From: Campylobacter bilis | Lineage (GTDB): Bacteria; Campylobacterota; Campylobacteria; Campylobacterales; Campylobacteraceae | Assembly: GCF_016806695.1 (NCBI RefSeq) | Contig: NZ_WUED01000008.1 | Location: forward strand, 1-64,000 | Direction of reading: 5' to 3' | DNA: 64,000 nt | Part shown: one piece after another, positions 19,586 through 29,123 of the stretch | How positions within the stretch are numbered: the stretch's first letter is position 1 | Layout of the letters: each line of letters opens with the position of its first letter | The notes under the pieces: model-generated | Databases searched by the model: none | What the model was told of the DNA's origin: nothing | What the model saw: the letters and a program-made list of their open reading frames with translations, nothing else | Translations under genes and position numbers: made by a program

Positions 19586-20467
19586 TTATGATTTGAAGAT
19601 TTTTTCAAATTTTTCTAAAGCTCTATTGAAATTATAATTTTTCCTTTTTAGGGTATAAAATTTACGTTTTAAATTGATGTTTTTTAATTTGATTTCATAA
19701 AGGGTAGAATTTTGCAATTCCTTTTCTATACTTTTTTTAGAAAAAATTGAAATAGCTGTTTTTTCCAAGATTAGTTCTTTTATAGCTACCATTCTATCAA
19801 GTTCTAAAAAAATATTGAGTTTTTTTGAACTTTCGCCAATTTCATTAAGAAATTTATCCCTTAGACCCGATCCTGCTTCTCTTAATATCCATTTGTAATT
19901 TAAAAGTTCGTCTATATAAAATTCTTTTTTACTTAAGCTTTTATCGCTTGTTGCTACTATTAATTCATCCTCTTGCCAAAAGGTCATTTCTAAATTTTCA
20001 TATTCTATTAAATTGTGATCAAGTTCTGCTTCAATGATTGCAAATTCTATAAATCCGTTTTTAAGCAAATGCAAGCATTCTTTTGAATTTTTCGTTTGTA
20101 AATGGATGATTATATTTTTAAATTCTGTTTTAAAATCAAATAAAATAGGAACTAAAAAATGTTCAGAAATGCTTTGAGTGCATGCTATGTCAATCCTACC
20201 TAAGATCATGCTTTCATCATTGAGATTTTCTAAGCTTTTATAGTATTCTTGTACTAATTTTAACCATTTTTTTCCTAATTCTAAAGCCTTGGGCGTGGGT
20301 AAGAGTTTTTTCCCAAGTCTTTCAAACAAAACACTGTCTAATTTATCTTCTAAATTTTTAATTATGATTGAAACATTAGGTTGGGTTATAGAAAAATTAT
20401 TAGCTGTATTAGTGGGGCTTTGTGTGTTTAAAAGATCTAAAAAAATTTCCATATCTTTAATCTTCAT
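19586..20467 (-). CDS. LysR-family transcriptional regulator
   Basis: A 293-residue LysR protein. The N-terminal winged helix-turn-helix (about 1-60, FSITQPNVSIIIKNLEDKL) is followed by a substrate-binding domain (RIDIACTQSISEHFLVPILF, then WILREAGSGLRDKF). It is divergently transcribed from the YeiH-type gene across 113 AT-rich bases containing TTATTATAA repeats. By the usual LysR rule it is expected to control that neighbour and itself. Ligand unknown; CysB/CbbR-like proteins next to yeiH genes elsewhere suggest a sulfur compound, but only as a guess. Confidence 0.9.
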   Translation of the reverse strand: MKIKDMEIFLDLLNTQSPTNTANNFSITQPNVSIIIKNLEDKLDSVLFERLGKKLLPTPKALELGKKWLKLVQEYYKSLENLNDESMILGRIDIACTQSISEHFLVPILFDFKTEFKNIIIHLQTKNSKECLHLLKNGFIEFAIIEAELDHNLIEYENLEMTFWQEDELIVATSDKSLSKKEFYIDELLNYKWILREAGSGLRDKFLNEIGESSKKLNIFLELDRMVAIKELILEKTAISIFSKKSIEKELQNSTLYEIKLKNINLKRKFYTLKRKNYNFNRALEKFEKIFKS

Positions 20468-20479
20468 AAATTGTTATCC

Positions 20480-20507
20480 TTATTATAATAAAAAAAAATT
20501 ATTATAA
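20480..20507. promoter_or_regulatory. Candidate LysR operator: palindrome TTATTATAATAA plus a repeat
   Basis: A perfect 12-bp palindrome (20480-20491) is followed by a second TTATTATAA (20499-20507), lying 13 bases from the LysR start. Position and symmetry suit autoregulation and control of the divergent gene. The region is almost pure A/T, so chance is a real alternative. Confidence 0.35.
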
Positions 20508-20580
20508 AAATTAAAATAATATATTTTTATAATTTTAATAAACAAAATATAATAACACAAAAATTTAAAAAGGAAAAATT

Positions 20581-21678
20581 ATGAAAACAAGTTTTTTAAA
20601 ACATATGTTTGCTATGGTGCGTTCGAATTTTAAAGGTTTGTTTTTTACAGCTTGCATAGCATTTTTTGCCATGTATCTTTCAAGTTTGCAAAGCATTAAA
20701 GATACTACTCATTTAGCAGCCACTGCTTTTGCTATTATTATAGGAGTTTTGCTTTCGCCTTGGTTTTTTAAATATCAGCATTATTTTCAAGCAGGAGTGC
20801 ATTTTAGTGCTAAAAAACTTTTAAGATTAGGGATTGTTTTATATGGTTTTAATATCACTTTAACAGAACTTTTAAGTGTAGGTTTAAAAGGGTTTTTACT
20901 CTCTGCTATAGTCATCTTTTTTGTATTTATTATAGCTTTATTCGTGGGAGTAAAATTATTTAAATTAGACAAAGAAACTTCAATGCTTGTGGGTGCTGGT
21001 AGTGCTATTTGCGGTGCTGCTGCAGTGTTGGCTTTAGAAGCTAGTTTAAAAAGTGATCCTTTTAAGGGTATTTTGGCTGTTGGTACTGTGGTGATTTTTG
21101 GACTTGTATTTATGTTTTTATATCCTATTGCTTTTTCTTTAGATTTATTTCCTTTTTTTGATCAAAATGCTATGGGTGTTTTTATGGGTGCGACCTTGCA
21201 TGAAGTAGCTAATGTTGCGGGTGCAGCTGAAATGGCAAAAGATATGGCAGGTTTTGAGCAAGGTGCTTCTAATATTGCAGTGATTGTGAAAATGATGAGA
21301 GTGATTTTGCTTGTTCCATTTTTGCTTATTATTACTTATTTATTTGCGAAAAATCAACATGTAGGTACTGGAAAAACTGCTAAAAATATTACTATACCTT
21401 ATTTTGCTTTTGCTTTTTTAGCTATGATAGTTTTAAACACTTATTTAGCAAGCAAAGAAAGTATTTTAGGTCTAGCTACAAGTGATATTATTTGCTTAGG
21501 CAGAACTTTTTGTACTGTGTGTATTGTTTTTGCTATGGCTGCTTTAGGTTTGCAAATTGATTTTAAAAAGTTTTTAAAAAGTGGTTCTAGAGTGTTTGGT
21601 TTGGCTTTTGTTTTAGGACTTGTTTTGATTTTTGGTGGTTATTTTTTAACCCTGGTATTTAAAGATATACTTTGGTAA
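20581..21678 (+). CDS. YeiH-type (UPF0324) membrane protein, putative sulfate exporter family
   Basis: A 365-residue integral membrane protein with about ten spans. The conserved cores GAGSAICGAAAVLALE (about residues 139-154) and GATLHEVANVAGAAEM (about 202-217) are characteristic of the YeiH/UPF0324 family. The start is ATG at 20581 behind AAAAAGGAAAAATT. The family is sometimes named for sulfate export, but its substrate is not proven. It is divergent from the LysR gene and probably activated by it. Confidence 0.85.
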   Translation: MKTSFLKHMFAMVRSNFKGLFFTACIAFFAMYLSSLQSIKDTTHLAATAFAIIIGVLLSPWFFKYQHYFQAGVHFSAKKLLRLGIVLYGFNITLTELLSVGLKGFLLSAIVIFFVFIIALFVGVKLFKLDKETSMLVGAGSAICGAAAVLALEASLKSDPFKGILAVGTVVIFGLVFMFLYPIAFSLDLFPFFDQNAMGVFMGATLHEVANVAGAAEMAKDMAGFEQGASNIAVIVKMMRVILLVPFLLIITYLFAKNQHVGTGKTAKNITIPYFAFAFLAMIVLNTYLASKESILGLATSDIICLGRTFCTVCIVFAMAALGLQIDFKKFLKSGSRVFGLAFVLGLVLIFGGYFLTLVFKDILW

Positions 21679-21759
21679 AAAAATAATTTTTGTTAATTAA
21701 ATTTAAGATATAATTCATCTTATTTTAAAATTTTTAATTATTTTATTAAGGAAATAGTA

Positions 21760-22332
21760 ATGAAAATGATTTTTACAAGCATTTTAAGTTCTTGTTTATT
21801 AGTTTCAGCTTTAAGCGCTGTATCCTTTAAAGAAGATAGCTTAAAAATATCTTTTGAAGGTTATAAAACAGAAAGCATGGTAGGGGTAGAAGGTGAGTTT
21901 AAGAATGTAGAATATAAATTTCCTAAAAACACTAAAGATTTACCAAGTTATCTTAAGGGTGCTAAAGCCACTATCAAACCAAGTGAAGCTTTCATGGGTG
22001 AAGGCAATGACACTATAACAAATAATATTACTAAGGTGTTTTTTCCTAATTTATTAGGTGATACACAGATTAAAGTAATGTTTGAAGATGTTGTTGCAGG
22101 TCAGAACAAAGGAGTGATTTCGGCAAAAATCACTATGGATAAAAAAAGTATTATCATACCTTTAGTCTATGAGTTAAAAGATGATAAATTTAAAGCCAAA
22201 GGTCAGTTGGATTTGCATGCTTTTAAAAACAGTTCTAAAGCCTTGCAAGCATTAAGCGATGCTGCTCCAGGACATGGTGGAATTTCTTGGCCTTTAGTAG
22301 ATATTAGTTTTGATGCGGATGTAGTAGAATAA
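21760..22332 (+). CDS. Periplasmic YceI-like protein
   Basis: A 190-residue secreted protein with a signal peptide cut near LSALSA (about residue 19). The mature domain has the YceI pattern of a beta-barrel (SFEGYKTESMVGVEGEFKNVEYKF, later ISAKITMDKKSIIIPLVYEL). YceI-like proteins bind isoprenoid or amphiphilic molecules. The role here is unknown. It is transcribed alone; a short hairpin terminator follows directly after the stop. Confidence 0.75.
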   Translation: MKMIFTSILSSCLLVSALSAVSFKEDSLKISFEGYKTESMVGVEGEFKNVEYKFPKNTKDLPSYLKGAKATIKPSEAFMGEGNDTITNNITKVFFPNLLGDTQIKVMFEDVVAGQNKGVISAKITMDKKSIIIPLVYELKDDKFKAKGQLDLHAFKNSSKALQALSDAAPGHGGISWPLVDISFDADVVE

Positions 22333-22354
22333 AAAGTAGCCTTATGGCTACTTT
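22333..22354. terminator. Bidirectional hairpin terminator between the YceI-like gene and rsmG
   Basis: AAAGTAGCC at 22333-22341, loop TTAT, then GGCTACTTT at 22346-22354: a 9-bp perfect stem. It sits at the convergent ends of two genes, and the rsmG stop codon (22348-22350, minus) lies inside the second arm. Confidence 0.75.
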
Positions 22355-22914
22355 AAAATACAATATTTTCTTAAATTATTTTCAAAAATTTTATAGTTTT
22401 TTATATCTTGAAGTTCTTTGTGAATTTTGCTGCCTTTCCATAGAATAAAAACTGTATTTTTATAGTGTATTTTTTTGCAAATTTCAAGCAAAGGTTTAAT
22501 ATCCATTAAGGCCCTTGAAGTGATAATGTCTGCTTGAAGCAGATCTTTATAATCTTGAATTTTTTCTTTATAGATATTTAAATGATCAAGTTTGCATTCT
22601 ATTTTTATACTTCTTAAAAAAGCAGCTTTTTTGGCATTAGGTTCAAAAAGATGAAAATCATTTTTTAGCAAAAAGGCTAAAAATACTGCGGGAAAACCCG
22701 CACCACTTCCTATATCTACGATGTTTTTTGCTTGAGAAAAATCATAAAAATCTAAAATTTTAACGCTATCTAATATATTTTCATCGATATTTTTTAATTG
22801 TGTGAGGTTGTGAATGCGGTTAAATTTTTTTAATATATCTTTGTAAATGCGGATTTTTTCTTCAAAAGCTTTTAAATCATATTTTTGTAAAAAACCATAA
22901 TTTTGAAAATTCAT
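22348..22914 (-). CDS. rsmG: 16S rRNA (guanine527-N7)-methyltransferase
   Basis: A 188-residue RsmG/GidB. The SAM-binding motif [15 protein letters not shown] is near residues 65-79, and [13 protein letters not shown] is the acidic motif II. It methylates G527 of 16S rRNA in the cytoplasm. It is the second gene after ribA: the ATG at 22914 overlaps the ribA stop by four bases. The C-terminus is slightly short against the E. coli enzyme (207). Confidence 0.92.
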   Translation of the reverse strand: MNFQNYGFLQKYDLKAFEEKIRIYKDILKKFNRIHNLTQLKNIDENILDSVKILDFYDFSQAKNIVDIGSGAGFPAVFLAFLLKNDFHLFEPNAKKAAFLRSIKIECKLDHLNIYKEKIQDYKDLLQADIITSRALMDIKPLLEICKKIHYKNTVFILWKGSKIHKELQDIKNYKIFENNLRKYCILK

Positions 22915-23474
22915 TTACTTAAATGTCCCATTTGGATTTGCTTTATATTTAAATATTCTGCATTAAAGCGATTAGGCTCTATGAGGATGGGAACACGTGC
23001 AATGATTTTTTCTTTAATGGAATTTATTTTTTCAGGATTGTTTGTTAATAAATTTACTTTAGAAATCCCATAATGTTTGAGTATAAAATCTACTATTTCA
23101 TAGCTTCTTTCATCGGCTTTAAAACCAAGTTGATGATTGGCTTTTATCGTATCAAAACCTTTATCTTGCAAGGCATAAGCGTTGATTTTATTAAAAAGTC
23201 CTATTCCGCGTCCTTCTTGTCTGAGATAAATCACCATCCCTCCTTTTTCTTCTATGTATTTTAAAGAAAATTCTAATTGTTCTCCACAATCACATTTTAG
23301 GCTTCCTAAAGCATCTCCTGTAAGACATTCTGAGTGTATTCTTAGATTGAGTGGGTTTTTAGGAAGGTTTTTAAATATACACAAATGTTCTTTTTCGTTT
23401 TCTTTGAAACTTTGCATTTGGAAATTTCCCCATTTGCTAGGCAAATTCGCAATTTCTGAAATTTTTATTTTCAT
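22911..23474 (-). CDS. ribA: GTP cyclohydrolase II
   Basis: A 187-residue stand-alone RibA, the first committed step of riboflavin synthesis. The motif [20 protein letters not shown] (about residues 48-67) holds the three zinc cysteines. [11 protein letters not shown] is the GTP-binding block, and LLTNNPEKI follows near the C-terminus. The start is ATG at 23474. It is divergent from hemB with about 55 bases between. It is co-transcribed with rsmG. Confidence 0.96.
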   Translation of the reverse strand: MKIKISEIANLPSKWGNFQMQSFKENEKEHLCIFKNLPKNPLNLRIHSECLTGDALGSLKCDCGEQLEFSLKYIEEKGGMVIYLRQEGRGIGLFNKINAYALQDKGFDTIKANHQLGFKADERSYEIVDFILKHYGISKVNLLTNNPEKINSIKEKIIARVPILIEPNRFNAEYLNIKQIQMGHLSK

Positions 23475-23529
23475 TTACTACTCTCTATAATCAAATTTAT
23501 GTTAAGATTGTATCTAAAAAGGATAAAAA

Positions 23530-24507
23530 ATGTTTAAAAGATTTAGAAGATTAAGACTTAATAACAACTTAAGAGCTATGGTAAAAGAAAATTCTTTAAG
23601 CATAAATGATCTTATTTATCCGCTTTTTGTAGTTGATGGAAAAGGCATAAAAAAAGAAATTGCTTCTATGCCTGATGTTTTTCAAATGAGTTTAGATGAG
23701 ATTTTAAAAGAATGTGAGAATATAATAGATTTAGGCATTAAAGCTATTTTACTTTTTGGCGTGCTTCAAGAGGATAGAAAAGATAGCTGTGGGAGTGATG
23801 CTTTAGACGATGAGGGGCTTATTGCAAGAAGTATAAGAGAGATTAAAAAGCACTTCCCTCAACTTTTTGTTATTAGTGATCTTTGTTTTTGTGAGTATAC
23901 TGATCATGGGCATTGTGGGATTATTGATATAAAAACTAAAAGTGTAGATAATGATGCGACTTTAGAAATTTCATCGCAACAAGCCTTAGTGCATGCTAGA
24001 GCTGGGGTAGATATGATAGCTCCTAGTGGTATGATGGATGGTATTGTGCAGGTTTTGCGTGAGGTTTTAGACAAGAATGATTATGAAAATTTACCTATAA
24101 TGAGTTATTCGACTAAATTTGCTTCAAGTTATTATGGTCCTTTTAGGGATGTGGCACAATCAAGTCCAAGTTATGGCGATAGAAAAACTTATCAAATGGA
24201 TTTTGCAAATGGCAAAGAAGCCTTAGAAGAAAGCTTAGAGGATATGATTGAAGGTGCGGATATTTTGATGGTAAAACCTGCTTTAGCTTATCTTGATGTG
24301 GTAAAAGAAATTTCTTTTTATTCTAATGTGCCTTTGTGTGTTTATAATGTAAGTGGAGAATATGCTATGTTAAAAGCTGCACAAAAAGCAGGAGTGATTG
24401 ATTATGAAAAAGTGCTTTTTGAAACTATGATAGCTTTTAAAAGAGCGGGGGCAAAGCTTATTATTACCTATCATGCAAAAGAAATAGCTAAGATGTTAAA
24501 AGGCTAA
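23530..24507 (+). CDS. hemB: Delta-aminolevulinic acid dehydratase (porphobilinogen synthase)
   Basis: A 325-residue HemB, condensing two ALA to porphobilinogen. The two Schiff-base lysines are in [15 protein letters not shown] (about residues 195-209) and [12 protein letters not shown] (about 248-259). The zinc-type cysteine triad [14 protein letters not shown] is present near 117-130, so this is the zinc form. It is first in a five-gene plus-strand cluster (hemB, argF, hypothetical, hemN, Fe-S oxidoreductase) with gaps of two bases or overlaps. Confidence 0.97.
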   Translation: MFKRFRRLRLNNNLRAMVKENSLSINDLIYPLFVVDGKGIKKEIASMPDVFQMSLDEILKECENIIDLGIKAILLFGVLQEDRKDSCGSDALDDEGLIARSIREIKKHFPQLFVISDLCFCEYTDHGHCGIIDIKTKSVDNDATLEISSQQALVHARAGVDMIAPSGMMDGIVQVLREVLDKNDYENLPIMSYSTKFASSYYGPFRDVAQSSPSYGDRKTYQMDFANGKEALEESLEDMIEGADILMVKPALAYLDVVKEISFYSNVPLCVYNVSGEYAMLKAAQKAGVIDYEKVLFETMIAFKRAGAKLIITYHAKEIAKMLKG

Positions 24508-24509
24508 AA

Positions 24510-25430
24510 ATGAAGCATTTTTTAACTTTAAAAGATTTTTCTAAAAAAGAAATTTTAGATCTTATAGAACATGCCTGTAGACTTAAAAAACATCCTCAAA
24601 AGCTTTTAAAAGATAAAACTTTAGCAATGATTTTTGAAAAAAATTCAACTAGGACAAGATTGGCTTTTGAACTTGGTATTACGCAATTAGGCGGCAAGGC
24701 TTTGTTTTTAAATGCAAATGATTTACAATTAAGCCGTGCAGAACCTATAAAAGATACTGCTAGAGTGATAGGATCTATGGTAGATTTTGTTATGCTTAGG
24801 GTAAATAAACATGAAACCTTACTTGAATTTGCAAAATATTCTAAAGTCCCTGTGATAAATGCTTTAAGTGATCTTTATCATCCAACCCAAGTTTTAGGCG
24901 ATTTGCTAACTATTAAAGAATATAATAAAATACAAAATTCAATTGCAAAAATAGCTTTTATAGGCGATAGTAATAATATGTGTAATTCTTGGCTTATAAG
25001 TGCTGCAATTTTAGGTTATGAGCTTGGTGTAGCCATACCTAAAAACTATGAAATCAATCCTCAAGTAGAACAATTTGTCGCAAAACAGGCTAAAATTTCA
25101 GGAGCAAAAATATCTTTAAGCTATGATAAATTTGAAGTTTTAAGAGGCAAAGATGTGGTGATTACAGATACTTGGGTTTCTATGGGTGAAGAGGATAAAA
25201 AACAACAAAAGATAAAAGATTTTGATGGTTTTATAGTTGATAAAAAGGCTATGGATGCGGCTAATAAGGATGCGATTTTGCTTCATTGTTTGCCAGCTTA
25301 TAGGGGTTATGAGCTAAGTGAAGAGATTTTTGAAGAACATGCTGAAGTGATTTTTGAGGAAGCAAAAAACCGTCTTTATATAGCAAAGGCTTTGCTTTGC
25401 TTTTTGGATTATGAGAAAGGAAAAAAATGA
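24510..25430 (+). CDS. argF: Ornithine carbamoyltransferase
   Basis: A 306-residue anabolic OTCase. The carbamoyl-phosphate loop STRTRLAFE is near residues 46-54. HPTQ and later HCLPAYRGYEL (ornithine-binding HCLP) are both intact. It makes citrulline for arginine synthesis. It starts two bases after hemB and overlaps the next gene by four bases, an unusual mix of haem and arginine genes in one transcript that is conserved in Campylobacter. Confidence 0.96.
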   Translation: MKHFLTLKDFSKKEILDLIEHACRLKKHPQKLLKDKTLAMIFEKNSTRTRLAFELGITQLGGKALFLNANDLQLSRAEPIKDTARVIGSMVDFVMLRVNKHETLLEFAKYSKVPVINALSDLYHPTQVLGDLLTIKEYNKIQNSIAKIAFIGDSNNMCNSWLISAAILGYELGVAIPKNYEINPQVEQFVAKQAKISGAKISLSYDKFEVLRGKDVVITDTWVSMGEEDKKQQKIKDFDGFIVDKKAMDAANKDAILLHCLPAYRGYELSEEIFEEHAEVIFEEAKNRLYIAKALLCFLDYEKGKK

Positions 25431-25918
25431 AAGAACTAGAAAAATATAATACTTGCTTAAAACGTATCGATGAGTTTAGTCAAAATTTAGGGATAAAAAA
25501 AGAAAACAGAACTATTTTTGAAATGAAAAAAAGTGAGAATGAAAATGAAAAATGTTTAGTTCTTAAAAATGGTAGTTTTGAGTCTCCAGAGCCTTGGTTT
25601 GTTATAGATGATAATAATGAAATTCATACTTTGCTTTCTTTGCAAAGTCTTAAAAATATGCTTGAAAATTTAAAACAAAGTCAAAAAGAAAATTTTGAAT
25701 TGCGTTTGGAAAAGGCGATTTATCAGCAAATTCCTGTGGATTTTAATGATGTTTGGACCGTTGCGATGGATGAAATCAAGCAAAAGGCACAAAATGGTAC
25801 TATGGAAGTGAGTATTGATCTTGAAAAATTGATTTTGAAAATAAAACAAGAACATCCTAATTTATTTGTAGATATGCAAGCAATGATAGAAAGGGTAAAT
25901 CAAAATGAGAGATTATAA
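25427..25918 (+). CDS. Conserved epsilonproteobacterial protein (UPF0763/DUF2603-like)
   Basis: A 163-residue soluble, acidic protein with no signal peptide or membrane span. Visible features are a short motif PEPWFVIDDNNEIHTLLSLQSLKN (about residues 44-67) and a helical C-terminus ending in a run of heptad-like repeats. I believe it belongs to the epsilonproteobacterial DUF2603 family of unknown function, from memory. It overlaps argF by four bases and hemN by 14, so it is translated as part of the hem/arg operon. Confidence 0.7.
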   Translation: MKELEKYNTCLKRIDEFSQNLGIKKENRTIFEMKKSENENEKCLVLKNGSFESPEPWFVIDDNNEIHTLLSLQSLKNMLENLKQSQKENFELRLEKAIYQQIPVDFNDVWTVAMDEIKQKAQNGTMEVSIDLEKLILKIKQEHPNLFVDMQAMIERVNQNERL

Positions 25919-27260
25919 AGCTTTTATTAAATACTCTAAAGTAGGGCCGCGTTATACTTCTTATCCTACAGCGGTGGAGTTTAATACAAGTTTTAAATAC
26001 GAAGAATATATTGAAATTTTAAAAAAGCAAAAACGAGAACTATCCTTATATTTTCATTTGCCTTTTTGTAGGAGTGCTTGTTATTTTTGTGGATGCAATG
26101 TGATTTATACTGCAAAAGAAGAAAGCAAAGAAAGATATTTAAATTATCTTTTTAAAGAGCTTGATATTTTAAGTTCTATTTTAAATCCTAAGCGTGAGCT
26201 TGTTCAAATGCACTTTGGGGGAGGAACTCCGACTTTTTTTAGCGCTAAACAGCTTGATAATTTGATTGTTAAAATCAAATCCATATTTTCAAATTTTTCT
26301 CATGATGCTGAAATCAGTTGTGAGGTTGATCCGCGTTTTTTAAATGAAGAACAAGCTGAAGTTTTAGTACAACATGGTTTTAACCGTATAAGTTTTGGTG
26401 TGCAAGATTTCGATGAAAGAGTGCAAAAAGAAATCCATCGTATCCAGTCTTTTGAATTGACTCAAAATGCTTTAAATCTTGTTAGAAATAAAGGAATAAA
26501 ATCTGTAAATGTTGATTTGATTTATGGCTTGCCTTTTCAAAGTTTGCAAAGTTTTGCTAAAACTTTAGAAAAAGTAAGACTTTTAAATCCTGATCGTTTA
26601 GCGATTTTTAATTACGCGCATGTGCCTTGGCTGAAAAAAAATATGAGAAAATTTGATGAAAATACTTTGCCAAGTCCTGATATGAAGCTTGAAATTTTAG
26701 AATTTTGTGAGAAATTTTTAGGTCAAAATGGCTATGAAATGATAGGTATGGATCATTTTGCTAAAAAAGATGATGATCTTTTTAAGGCTTTAGAAAATGG
26801 CACTTTGCATAGAAATTTTCAAGGCTATACTACTAAAGGAGGTGCGGATTTAGTTGGTATAGGGCTTACTAGCATAGGAGAAGGAGAAAGGCATTATGCA
26901 CAAAATTTTAAAGATATGCTAAGTTATGAAGCTGCAATTGATAAAAATATCTTGCCTTTTGAAAAGGGAGTGAGATTAAGCAAAGATGATGTAATAAGAA
27001 AAACAGTCATTATGCAATTAATGGCTAATTTTAAATTGGATATTAAATTAATAGAAAAGGATTTTTCTATTAATTTTAAAGAATATTTCAAAGAAGAACT
27101 TAAGGCTTTAGAAGAATATAAAGATTTGCTTGATTTAGATGAAAATTTTATCAAGGTTAATGAAACGGGGGTTTTGCTTATACGTAATATCGCTATGTGT
27201 TTTGATGCTTATATGAAAAATATTAGTGAAGATAAAAAAGTTTTTTCAAAAACGGTGTGA
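25905..27260 (+). CDS. hemN: Oxygen-independent coproporphyrinogen III oxidase
   Basis: A 451-residue radical SAM enzyme. The cluster motif is CRSACYFCGC (CX3CX2C plus the extra Cys typical of HemN) at about residues 55-64. It is followed by MHFGGGTPTFF and FGVQDFDERVQ. It decarboxylates coproporphyrinogen III under low oxygen, in keeping with a microaerophile. The N-terminal GPRYTSYPTA is a true HemN hallmark that separates it from the HemW-like proteins. It overlaps both neighbours. Confidence 0.96.
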   Translation: MRDYKAFIKYSKVGPRYTSYPTAVEFNTSFKYEEYIEILKKQKRELSLYFHLPFCRSACYFCGCNVIYTAKEESKERYLNYLFKELDILSSILNPKRELVQMHFGGGTPTFFSAKQLDNLIVKIKSIFSNFSHDAEISCEVDPRFLNEEQAEVLVQHGFNRISFGVQDFDERVQKEIHRIQSFELTQNALNLVRNKGIKSVNVDLIYGLPFQSLQSFAKTLEKVRLLNPDRLAIFNYAHVPWLKKNMRKFDENTLPSPDMKLEILEFCEKFLGQNGYEMIGMDHFAKKDDDLFKALENGTLHRNFQGYTTKGGADLVGIGLTSIGEGERHYAQNFKDMLSYEAAIDKNILPFEKGVRLSKDDVIRKTVIMQLMANFKLDIKLIEKDFSINFKEYFKEELKALEEYKDLLDLDENFIKVNETGVLLIRNIAMCFDAYMKNISEDKKVFSKTV

Positions 27261-28534
27261 AGATGAATTTTAGTCAAATTAGCGATGCTTGTGTAAAGTG
27301 TGGTAAATGCATACCTGTTTGTACTATACATGATATTAATCCTGATGAGAGTACAAGTCCTAGGGGTTTTTTAGATCTTTTAAGTGCTTATAAGGATGGG
27401 AATTTAGAGCTTGATAAAGAGGCTAAAAAAGTATTTGAATCGTGTTTTTTATGTACTAATTGTGTTGAAGTATGTCCTAGCAAGCTAAGAGTAGATAGTG
27501 CTATAGAAGAAGTGCGTTATGATATTGCTAAAAAATTTGGCCTTGCTTGGTACAAAAAATTGATTTTTTTCTTTTTAAGAAAACGCAAATTTTTGGATTT
27601 GCTAGCAAAATTAGGCTATGTGTTTCAAAGCTGTGCTTTTAAAATCCAAGATTTAAATACAGGTAAAAATTCAGGAATGAAAGCAAGGTTTTCTATGCCT
27701 TTTATTAAAAAAGGTAGATTGCTTACAAGTTTTCATAAAAAGAGTTTTTTAAATTCTAATCCTCATTTTATTGATAATAATGGAGAAAAAACTATAGGTT
27801 TTTTTGTGGGTTGTTTGGCAAATTATTTTTATATAGATACAGCAAATTCTGTGCTTAAAATTGCTAAAGAATTGAAAATTAATGTGGATTTAATGAACGA
27901 GCAAAAATGTTGTGCTGCCCCACAATTTTTCACTGGAGATTTTAAAAGCGTTGAAGTTTTAGCTAAGAAAAATATAGAGTATTTTGAAAAAAAGTTGGAA
28001 AAATTAGATGCTATTATAGTTCCTGAAGCTACTTGTTCGGCGATGTTGAAAATAGACTATGAGCATTTTTTTATAATGAGAAATAAGCCAGAGTGGGCAA
28101 AACGTGTGAAAAATATTGCCTGTAAGATTTATATGGCGAGTGAGTATTTTTATAAATTCACTTCTTTAGAAGAAATTTTAAAAACTAAAAATAAATTTAA
28201 TTATAGCGTTACTTATCATGATCCTTGTCATGCAAGAAAAATGCAAGGAGTTTTTAAAGAGCCTAGAGAGTTTTTAAAGACAAATTATCATTTTGTTGAA
28301 ATGAGTAATTCTAATGCTTGTTGTGGTTTTGGCGGGATTAGCATGCAAATAGATTATTATCAAAAGGCTTTAAGTGTAGGAATGAAAAAAGCTAAAATGA
28401 TAGATGAGAGCAATGCTTGTGTGGTTAGTGCAGAATGTTCTGCGTGTAGGATGCAAATTGCTAATGCTTTGGAGCAAAGTTCAAGTAAGGTTGTCTTTCA
28501 AAGTCCTTTAGAATTGATAGCAAAGGCTTTATGA
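27257..28534 (+). CDS. Two-cluster Fe-S oxidoreductase with CCG domains (GlcF/GlpC-like)
   Basis: A 425-residue cytoplasmic protein. Two [4Fe-4S] motifs lie in the N-terminal 80 residues (CVKCGKCIPVC and CFLCTNCVEVC). Two cysteine-rich CCG domains follow (CCAAPQFFTGD near 215, and DPCHARKMQG with CCGFGGIS near 350). This is the layout of GlcF, GlpC and HdrD-type electron-transfer subunits. No flavin subunit is next to it, so its electron donor is unknown. The start is GTG at 27257, overlapping the hemN stop; an ATG at 27263 is equally possible. Confidence 0.82.
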   Translation: MKMNFSQISDACVKCGKCIPVCTIHDINPDESTSPRGFLDLLSAYKDGNLELDKEAKKVFESCFLCTNCVEVCPSKLRVDSAIEEVRYDIAKKFGLAWYKKLIFFFLRKRKFLDLLAKLGYVFQSCAFKIQDLNTGKNSGMKARFSMPFIKKGRLLTSFHKKSFLNSNPHFIDNNGEKTIGFFVGCLANYFYIDTANSVLKIAKELKINVDLMNEQKCCAAPQFFTGDFKSVEVLAKKNIEYFEKKLEKLDAIIVPEATCSAMLKIDYEHFFIMRNKPEWAKRVKNIACKIYMASEYFYKFTSLEEILKTKNKFNYSVTYHDPCHARKMQGVFKEPREFLKTNYHFVEMSNSNACCGFGGISMQIDYYQKALSVGMKKAKMIDESNACVVSAECSACRMQIANALEQSSSKVVFQSPLELIAKAL

Positions 28535-28683
28535 TAATATGATTAAAGATTTTTAAAATCATAGCTATAAAAGGTTTTAAAAAGACTAAAGTGCTTTATT
28601 TTTTACTTTAAAAGCAGATTGCAAAAATGAAAATTTTTAAAACATTTTCGTTTTTACAATGAAAATGCTGTGAATTGGATGAT

Positions 28684-28890
28684 TTATTTTATTATGTTTT
28701 CTAGATTAGAACGGTTTTTTTCAATTAAAGAGCGGTTTTTTTGAGTGGTTTCTTTAAGTTCGATTATATCTTCTTTTATATTGTGTATGTTTTGATTAAG
28801 AAGTTTAATCTTTTTCTCATAGCGCATGACGATAATAAACACTACAAATAAAAAAATAATAATCAAAAAAATAAATAATAAAAATTCCAT
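28684..28890 (-). CDS. Small membrane-anchored coiled-coil protein
   Basis: A 68-residue protein with one strong N-terminal membrane span (about residues 3-24, almost all Leu/Ile/Phe/Val). A charged helix of about 40 residues follows with heptad spacing (KIKLLNQNIHNIKEDIIELK). It has a good ribosome site (AAAGGAAAAAT before the ATG at 28890). It looks like the small protein I recall as Cj0989. It lies alone between the hem operon and hipO; function unknown. Confidence 0.6.
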   Translation of the reverse strand: MEFLLFIFLIIIFLFVVFIIVMRYEKKIKLLNQNIHNIKEDIIELKETTQKNRSLIEKNRSNLENIIK

Positions 28891-29074
28891 ATTTTTCCTT
28901 TATATTAAAACTGATTTTTTATAGTACCATTTAAATGCTTCAAAAATCTTTTTATGGATTTTTACATTTTATATTTTAAGTTTTTTGCTGTATTTGTGCT
29001 TTTTAAAATTCCAAAAGGTAACAAAGAAATGCAAATGATTGACGCAAAAAGATCTTGTTTTTGAAGTTTTTATT

Positions 29075-29088
29075 ATACTATATAGTAT
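29075..29088. promoter_or_regulatory. 14-bp palindrome in the hipO promoter region
   Basis: ATACTATATAGTAT is a perfect palindrome centred about 42 bases before the hipO ATG. It contains TATACT/TATAGT-like -10 hexamers on both strands, so a bound repressor would cover the likely promoter. Confidence 0.4.
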
Positions 29089-29123
29089 TGTTAGTTTTAT
29101 TTAATATTAAGGAGAAAAATATA

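Noticed and set aside
28643-28669. CATTTTC/GAAAATG inverted repeat as an operator or terminator
   Set aside because: The stem is only 7 bp of A/T-rich sequence with a long loop in an AT-rich spacer; chance is the better explanation.
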